In this document: piece after piece, positions 59,205 to 64,000 of the stretch | How positions within the stretch are numbered: position 1 is the stretch's first letter | Layout of the letters: each line of letters opens with the position of its first letter | Assembly (NCBI RefSeq): GCF_036231965.1 | Contig: NZ_CP109499.1 | Span: 7,998,001 to 8,062,000 of the forward strand | Source: Streptomyces sp. NBC_01428 | Lineage (GTDB): Bacteria > Actinomycetota > Actinomycetes > Streptomycetales > Streptomycetaceae | Reading direction: 5' to 3' | DNA: 64,000 bases | Made by a program: the position numbers and the translations under genes | Notes under the pieces: generated by a model | Told to the model about the DNA's origin: nothing | The model's input: only the letters and a program-made list of their open reading frames with translations | Databases searched by the model: none

Positions 59205-60317
59205 ATGCAGACGGAGCTGAGCAAGAGACTGGGAATCGAGCACGCCATCTTCGGCTTCACGCCGTTCCCCGCCGTCGCCGCGGCCATCAGCCGCGCCGGC
59301 GGACTCGGCGTGCTCGGCGCGGTCCGCTACACCGCCCCGGACGAACTCGAACGCGACCTCGACTGGATCGAGGCGCACATCGACGGCAGGCCCTACGGAC
59401 TCGACGTCGTCATGCCCGCGAAGAAGGTCGAGGGGGTCAGCGAGGCCGAGGTCGAGGCGATGATCCCCGAGGGACACCGCCAGTACGTCAAGGACACCCT
59501 CGCCAAGTACGGCGTGCCCGAACTCGCCGAAGGCGAGGTGTCCGGCTGGCGCATCACCGGGTGGATGGAAGAGGTCGCCCGGGGCCAGCTCGACGTCGCC
59601 TTCGAGCACCCCATCAGACTGCTGGCCAACGCGCTCGGCTCACCGCCCGCCGACGTCATCGAGCGGGCGCACGCCCAGGGAGTCCTCGTCGCGGCCCTCG
59701 CCGGCAGCGCCCGGCACGCCCGCAAGCACGCCGAGGCCGGCATCGACATCGTCGTCGCGCAGGGCTACGAGGCGGGCGGGCACACCGGGGAGATCGCCTC
59801 GATGGTGCTCACGCCCGAAGTCGTCGACGCCGTCGACCCGTTGCCCGTCCTCGCCGCCGGCGGCATCGGCAGCGGACAACAGGTGGCCGCCGCGCTCAGT
59901 CTCGGTGCCCAGGGTGTCTGGCTCGGCTCGATCTGGCTGACCGTCACCGAGGCCGACCTGCACGCGCCCGGCGTCACCCGCAAGCTCCTCGCTGCCGGAT
60001 CCGGGGACACCGTGCGCTCGCGGGCCCTGACCGGAAAGCCGGCGCGCCAGCTGCGCACCGAATGGACCGACGCCTGGGACGACCCGAACGGCCCCGGCAC
60101 GCTGCCCATGCCGCTCCAGGGACTCCTGGTCGCCGACGCGGTCTCGCGCATCCAGAAGTACGAGGTGGAGCCGCTGCTCGGCACACCGGTCGGGCAGATC
60201 GTCGGCCGCATGAACAGCGAACGCGCCGTCCAGGAGGTCTTCGACGACCTGACCCGCGGCTTCGAGCGCGCCGTGGACCGCATCAACCGCATCGCCGGCA
60301 GGGAGGACCACGCATGA
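59205..60317 (+). CDS. nitronate monooxygenase-family flavoprotein
   Basis: FMN TIM-barrel protein of 370 aa of the nitronate monooxygenase/2-nitropropane dioxygenase family, resembling mycobacterial Rv1533 and the IpdC-like proteins of steroid catabolism. Blocks: FGFTPFPAVAAAISRAGGLG at the start, GIDIVVAQGYEAGGHTGEIA (about 180-200) and PVLAAGGIGSGQQVAAALSLG for FMN phosphate. The start ATG follows a GGAGG-like site. It overlaps the acyl-CoA synthetase gene (ATGA). The coupling suggests action on an acyl-CoA or acid intermediate rather than nitronate detoxification; this is inference. Confidence 0.88.
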   Translation: MQTELSKRLGIEHAIFGFTPFPAVAAAISRAGGLGVLGAVRYTAPDELERDLDWIEAHIDGRPYGLDVVMPAKKVEGVSEAEVEAMIPEGHRQYVKDTLAKYGVPELAEGEVSGWRITGWMEEVARGQLDVAFEHPIRLLANALGSPPADVIERAHAQGVLVAALAGSARHARKHAEAGIDIVVAQGYEAGGHTGEIASMVLTPEVVDAVDPLPVLAAGGIGSGQQVAAALSLGAQGVWLGSIWLTVTEADLHAPGVTRKLLAAGSGDTVRSRALTGKPARQLRTEWTDAWDDPNGPGTLPMPLQGLLVADAVSRIQKYEVEPLLGTPVGQIVGRMNSERAVQEVFDDLTRGFERAVDRINRIAGREDHA

Positions 60318-61864
60318 GCACCGCCCCCAACGGTTTCTGGGCCCAGGCCGCGGCCGACCCCGACCGCGTCGTCCTCGTCACCCCCACCGGCGAGGAGTGG
60401 ACCGCGGGACGCCTGCACGCCGCCTCCAACCGGCTCGTCCACGGACTGCGCGCCGCGGGTCTCACTCGCGGCGACGCGTTCGCGGTCGTCCTCCCGAACG
60501 GCGTCGAGTTCTTCGTCGCCTACCTCGCCGCCTCGCAGGGCGGCCTCTACCTCGTGCCCGTCAACCACCACCTCGTCGGCCCGGAGATCGCCTGGATCGT
60601 CTCCGACTCCGGCGCCAAGGTCCTCATCGCCCACGAACGGTTCGCCGACGCGGCCCGGCACGCGGCCGACGAGGCGAAGCTGCCCGGTGACCGGCGCTAC
60701 GCCGTCGGCGCGATCGACGGCTTCCGCCCCTACGCCGAACTCCTCGACGGGCAGCCGGAGTCGGCACCGGACGACCGCACGCTCGGCTGGGTCATGAACT
60801 ACACCTCCGGGACCACCGGCCGCCCGCGCGGCATCCGGCGCCCGCTGCCCGGCAAGCTCCCCGAGGAGTCCTACCTCGGCGGCTTCCTGGCGATCTTCGG
60901 CATCCGCCCCTTCGACGACAACGTGCACCTCGTCTGTTCGCCGCTGTACCACACCGCGGTGCTCCAGTTCGCGGGCGCGTCCCTGCACATCGGACACCGG
61001 CTGGTCCTGATGGACAAGTGGACGCCGGAGGAGATGCTGCGGGTCATCGACGTACACCGGTGCACCCACACCCATATGGTGCCGACCCAGTTCCACCGGC
61101 TGCTGGCCCTCCCCGAGGAGGCCCGGGCACGTTACGACGTCTCCTCGATGCGGCACGCCATCCACGGGGCGGCCCCCTGCCCCGACCATGTGAAGCGCGC
61201 CATGATCGAATGGTGGGGCCGGAGCGTGGAGGAGTACTACGCGGCCAGCGAGGGCGGCGGCGCCTTCGCGACGGCCGAGGACTGGCTGAAGAAGCCCGGC
61301 ACCGTCGGCAAGGCGTGGCCCATCAGCGAGCTCGCCGTCTTCGACGACGACGGGAACCGGCTGCCGCCCGGTGAACTCGGCACCGTCTACCTGAAGATGA
61401 GCACCGGCGGGTTCTCCTACCACAAGGACGAGGGCAAGACGCGGAAGAACCGGATCGGTGACTTCTTCACCGTGGGGGACCTGGGCTACCTCGACGAGGA
61501 CGGCTATCTCTTCCTGCGCGACCGCAAGATCGACATGATCATCTCGGGCGGCGTGAACATCTACCCGGCCGAGATCGAGTCCGCCCTGCTCGCCCACCCC
61601 GCGGTGGCCGACGCCGCGGCCTTCGGCATCCCGCACGACGAGTGGGGCGAGGAGGTCAAGGCCGTGATCGAACCCGCCCCCGGCCACGAACCCGGCCCCG
61701 CCCTCGCCGAGGCCGTCCTCACCCACTGCGCGACCCTCCTCGCCGGCTACAAACGCCCCAAGAGCGTCGACTTCGTCGAAACGATGCCCCGCGACCCCAA
61801 CGGAAAGCTCTACAAACGACGCCTGCGGGAGCCGTACTGGGAGGGCAGGACACGGGCGTTGTGA
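60314..61864 (+). CDS. acyl-CoA synthetase (FadD4-like)
   Basis: AMP-forming acyl-CoA ligase, 516 aa. The P-loop-like motif YTSGTTGRPRGI (about 160-171), the substrate-side stretch LVCSPLYHTAVLQFAGA, the YYAASEGGG region, GDLGYLDEDGYLFLRDRKID (hinge) and the C-terminal lysine in PNGKLYKRRL are all present. It resembles mycobacterial FadD4-type synthetases. Coupled to the nitronate monooxygenase-like gene by a four-base overlap and followed 91 bases later by a second synthetase. It activates a fatty or steroid-derived acid as CoA thioester; the precise substrate is unknown. Confidence 0.93.
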   Translation: MSTAPNGFWAQAAADPDRVVLVTPTGEEWTAGRLHAASNRLVHGLRAAGLTRGDAFAVVLPNGVEFFVAYLAASQGGLYLVPVNHHLVGPEIAWIVSDSGAKVLIAHERFADAARHAADEAKLPGDRRYAVGAIDGFRPYAELLDGQPESAPDDRTLGWVMNYTSGTTGRPRGIRRPLPGKLPEESYLGGFLAIFGIRPFDDNVHLVCSPLYHTAVLQFAGASLHIGHRLVLMDKWTPEEMLRVIDVHRCTHTHMVPTQFHRLLALPEEARARYDVSSMRHAIHGAAPCPDHVKRAMIEWWGRSVEEYYAASEGGGAFATAEDWLKKPGTVGKAWPISELAVFDDDGNRLPPGELGTVYLKMSTGGFSYHKDEGKTRKNRIGDFFTVGDLGYLDEDGYLFLRDRKIDMIISGGVNIYPAEIESALLAHPAVADAAAFGIPHDEWGEEVKAVIEPAPGHEPGPALAEAVLTHCATLLAGYKRPKSVDFVETMPRDPNGKLYKRRLREPYWEGRTRAL

Positions 61865-61955
61865 GGAGAGCGGGACGGTCGCGCGCCGCGGCCGGCCCCC
61901 GCCGGGGCGTTCCGGTACTTGACCTCCCCGTTGTGTGGATCGAGGATCACGTGTC

Positions 61956-63452
61956 ATGACGCCTGGACACGGCAGTACGGTGGACGGGGTGCTGCGGCGC
62001 AGTGCCCGGCGGACTCCGGCGCGACGCGCGGTCGACTACCGCGAGCGCTCCTGGACGTACGCGGAACTCGACGAGGCCGTCTCCCGCGCGGCGACCGTGC
62101 TGCTCGGCGAGGGGCTGGCCCCCGGCGACCGGGTCGGCGCCTACGGGCACAACTCGGACGCCTACCTCATCGGTTTCCTCGCCTGCGCCCGCGCCGGCCT
62201 CGTGCACGTGCCGGTGAACCAGAACCTGACCGGCGACGACCTCGCCTACATCGTCGGGCAGTCGGGCAGCGCCCTTGTGCTGACCGACCCCGACCTCGCC
62301 GGGCGACTGCCCGACGGCGTACGGACCCTGCCGCTGCGCGACGCCGACGACTCGCTCCTCGCCCGCCTGGACACCGCCCCGCCGTACGACGGGGACGAGC
62401 CGCGCGGGGACACGCTCGTGCAGCTGCTCTACACCTCGGGCACCACCGCGCTGCCCAAGGGCGCGATGATGACGCACCGGGCCCTCGTCCACGAGTACCT
62501 GAGCGCGATCACCGCCCTCGACCTGAGCGCCGGGGACCTCCCCGTCCACGCGCTGCCGCTGTACCACTCGGCGCAGATGCACGTGTTCCTGCTGCCGTAC
62601 CTCGCGATCGGCGCGACGAACACCATCCTCGACGCGCCGGACCCCGGGCAGCTCTTCGACCTGATCGAGGCGGGCCGCGCCGACAGCCTGTTCGCCCCGC
62701 CCACCGTGTGGATCGGCCTGTCCAACCGCCCCGACTTCGCCGACCGCGACCTGAGCGGACTGCGCAAGGCGTACTACGGCGCCTCGATCATGCCGGTGCC
62801 CGTCCTGGAGCGGCTGCGCGAGCGGCTGCCGAAGCTCGCCTTCTACAACTGCTTCGGGCAGAGCGAGATCGGCCCCCTCGCCACCGTCCTCGCCCCCGAC
62901 GAGCACAAGGGCCGCATGGATTCCTGCGGACGTCCGGTCCTCTTCGTGGACGCACGGGTGGTCGACGAGGACGGCAAGGACGTACCGGACGGGACACCCG
63001 GTGAAGTCGTCTACCGTTCACCGCAGTTGTGCGACGGCTACTGGGACAAGCCCGAGGAGACGGCGGACGCGTTCCGTGACGGCTGGTTCCACTCGGGCGA
63101 CCTCGCCGTGCGGGACGCCGACGGCTACTTCACCGTCGTGGACCGGGTGAAGGACGTCATCAACTCCGGTGGCGTACTGGTCGCCTCACGCCAGGTCGAG
63201 GACGCCCTCTACACCCACGAGCAGGTCGCCGAGGTCGCGGTGATCGGGCTCCCCGACGAGCGCTGGATCGAGGCCGTCACCGCGGTCGTCGTGCGGCGCG
63301 GCGACGTCTCCGAGGCCGAACTCGTCGCCCACGCGCGGGAGAAGCTCCCTCACTTCAAGGCGCCCAAGCGGGTCCTCTTCGTGGACGAACTGCCCCGCAA
63401 CGCCAGCGGGAAGATCCTCAAGCGCGAACTGCGCGACCGCTGGGGGTCCTGA
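61956..63452 (+). CDS. acyl-CoA synthetase (AMP-binding), second copy
   Basis: AMP-forming acyl-CoA ligase of 498 aa from ATG 61956. Seen: YTSGTTALPKGAMMTH, HALPLYHSAQMHVFLLP, YNCFGQSEIGPLAT, GWFHSGDLAVRDADGYFTVVDR-type hinge (GDLAVRDADGYFTVVDRVKD) and the catalytic lysine in NASGKILKREL. A GTG at 61935 would add seven residues. It belongs to a different subgroup from its upstream neighbour, closer to medium/long-chain or aromatic-acid ligases. Likely part of the same catabolic run. It converges on a medium-chain oxidoreductase gene. Confidence 0.92.
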   Translation: MTPGHGSTVDGVLRRSARRTPARRAVDYRERSWTYAELDEAVSRAATVLLGEGLAPGDRVGAYGHNSDAYLIGFLACARAGLVHVPVNQNLTGDDLAYIVGQSGSALVLTDPDLAGRLPDGVRTLPLRDADDSLLARLDTAPPYDGDEPRGDTLVQLLYTSGTTALPKGAMMTHRALVHEYLSAITALDLSAGDLPVHALPLYHSAQMHVFLLPYLAIGATNTILDAPDPGQLFDLIEAGRADSLFAPPTVWIGLSNRPDFADRDLSGLRKAYYGASIMPVPVLERLRERLPKLAFYNCFGQSEIGPLATVLAPDEHKGRMDSCGRPVLFVDARVVDEDGKDVPDGTPGEVVYRSPQLCDGYWDKPEETADAFRDGWFHSGDLAVRDADGYFTVVDRVKDVINSGGVLVASRQVEDALYTHEQVAEVAVIGLPDERWIEAVTAVVVRRGDVSEAELVAHAREKLPHFKAPKRVLFVDELPRNASGKILKRELRDRWGS

Positions 63453-63490
63453 CCCGGCACCGGGGATCCACGGCACCGCGAGCCGGGGGG

Positions 63491-64000
63491 TCAGTTCGGG
63501 GACGGGACCTGCGTGCGGTCCCGCACGATGATCTTGCCGGTGTTCTCCCCGCGCAGCATGCCCAGGAACGCCTCCACGATGTGCTCGAACCCGTCGACGA
63601 CCGTCTCGTCCGGAACGAGTCGGCCGCTCTGCAGATGCGGCACCGCGAACGCGTACAACTCCTCCTGCAGATCCAGGTGGTTGCTGACCAGGAAGCCCTC
63701 CATGCGGATGCTCTTCTCCACGATGTCCGCGTAGTCGAAGCGCGGGGGCGGCGCGTCGGGGGTGTTGTACTGGCTGATCGTGCCGACGCGGACGACGCGC
63801 CCGAACGTGCGCAGCACGCCCACGGCAGCGGCCAGTTGCTCGCCGCCGACGTTGTCGACGAACACGTCGATGCCGTCCGCCGCGGCCTCGCCGAGCAGGA
63901 CGGCCGCGGGCCCGTCGTGATAGTCGAAGGCCGCGTCGAAGCCCACCTCCTTCATCAGGTGGGCGGCCTTCGCGGCCGAGCCCGCGCTGCCCACGAGCCG
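63491..64000 (-). CDS. medium-chain NADP-dependent oxidoreductase (partial, runs off the window)
   Basis: C-terminal 169 codons of a zinc-independent medium-chain dehydrogenase/reductase of the leukotriene-B4-dehydrogenase/curcumin-reductase type. The Rossmann part (GSAGSAAKAAHLMKEVGFDAA, then DGIDVFVDNVGGEQLAAAVG), VVRVGTISQYN and the C-terminal GFEHIVEAFLGMLRGENTGK with KIIVR are typical. The gene is cut by the right edge and starts outside. Such enzymes reduce enones or 2-alkenals with NADPH, in keeping with the neighbouring acyl-CoA genes. Confidence 0.9.
   Translation of the reverse strand, partial: RLVGSAGSAAKAAHLMKEVGFDAAFDYHDGPAAVLLGEAAADGIDVFVDNVGGEQLAAAVGVLRTFGRVVRVGTISQYNTPDAPPPRFDYADIVEKSIRMEGFLVSNHLDLQEELYAFAVPHLQSGRLVPDETVVDGFEHIVEAFLGMLRGENTGKIIVRDRTQVPSPN

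Overview
The window is high-GC DNA with strongly GC-biased third codon positions, many GTG starts, ATGA/GTGA gene overlaps and a typical actinomycete gene set: a SapA-type spore-associated protein, a GH75 chitosanase, a SigB/SigF-group sigma factor with ANTAR and STAS partners, an ECF42 sigma cassette, a PknB-type kinase with TPRs and MptB-like mannosyltransferases. It is best read as a Streptomyces (or close relative) chromosome segment. I see no rRNA, tRNA, CRISPR array, IS element, prophage or integration scar, and no interrupted gene. The only partial gene is the one cut by the right edge.

Layout. 0-6.4 kb: glutaminase, two overlapping polyprenol-phosphate mannosyltransferases, a D-Ala-D-Ala carboxypeptidase and a short Rho paralogue. 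6.8-12.5 kb: an SDR-like protein, a cytochrome P450, then an ECF42 cassette (YCII-SnoaL fusion, YCII protein, sigma factor) with the same promoter signature in front of the first gene and again at the end of the sigma gene, before a 64-codon ORF. 12.5-25.3 kb: GntR/HutC regulator with its likely operator, esterases, Rv1733c-like protein and universal stress protein, quinone oxidoreductase plus acetyltransferase, MarR regulator with exporter-like membrane protein, PrmC-like methyltransferase, hydrolase, and 2,4-dienoyl-CoA reductase behind a perfect 24-bp palindrome. 25.4-29.5 kb: secreted and surface proteins (SapA-like, C-terminally anchored protein, FnIII lipoprotein, chitosanase). 29.6-35.9 kb: an SDR/TetR divergent pair, dhaKLM, and an acyl-CoA dehydrogenase/TetR divergent pair.

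35.9-42.5 kb: a myo-inositol-type locus. A CUT2 ABC transporter diverges from an aldolase-like gene plus iolB, and a Gfo/Idh oxidoreductase converges on them. A 15-bp perfect inverted repeat carries both divergent -35 hexamers. 42.6-47 kb: DJ-1/PfpI protein, PadR with SnoaL-like protein, a 13-cysteine copper-storage-like protein, a histidine-phosphatase-fold protein without its catalytic histidines, and a FadE26-like acyl-CoA dehydrogenase behind a KstR-type box. 47.3-55.4 kb: stress sigma factor, ANTAR and STAS proteins, PucR-type regulator, CLC channel, MpaB/DUF2236 protein and the TPR kinase. 55.5-64 kb: FAD oxidoreductase, Tat-exported serine hydrolase, and an acyl/steroid-type catabolic run (nitronate monooxygenase-like, two acyl-CoA synthetases, medium-chain oxidoreductase).

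The most distinctive content is regulatory: well-formed palindromes and promoter signatures tie several genes into small regulons (ECF42, HutC-type, KstR-type, two TetR pairs, the inositol operator). At least three regulator genes look leaderless. No defence system or plainly new multi-gene machine is evident. The best leads are the duplicated ECF42 promoter with its small ORF, the orphan FadE26-like enzyme with the KstR-like box, and the Rho paralogue lacking the N-terminal domain.
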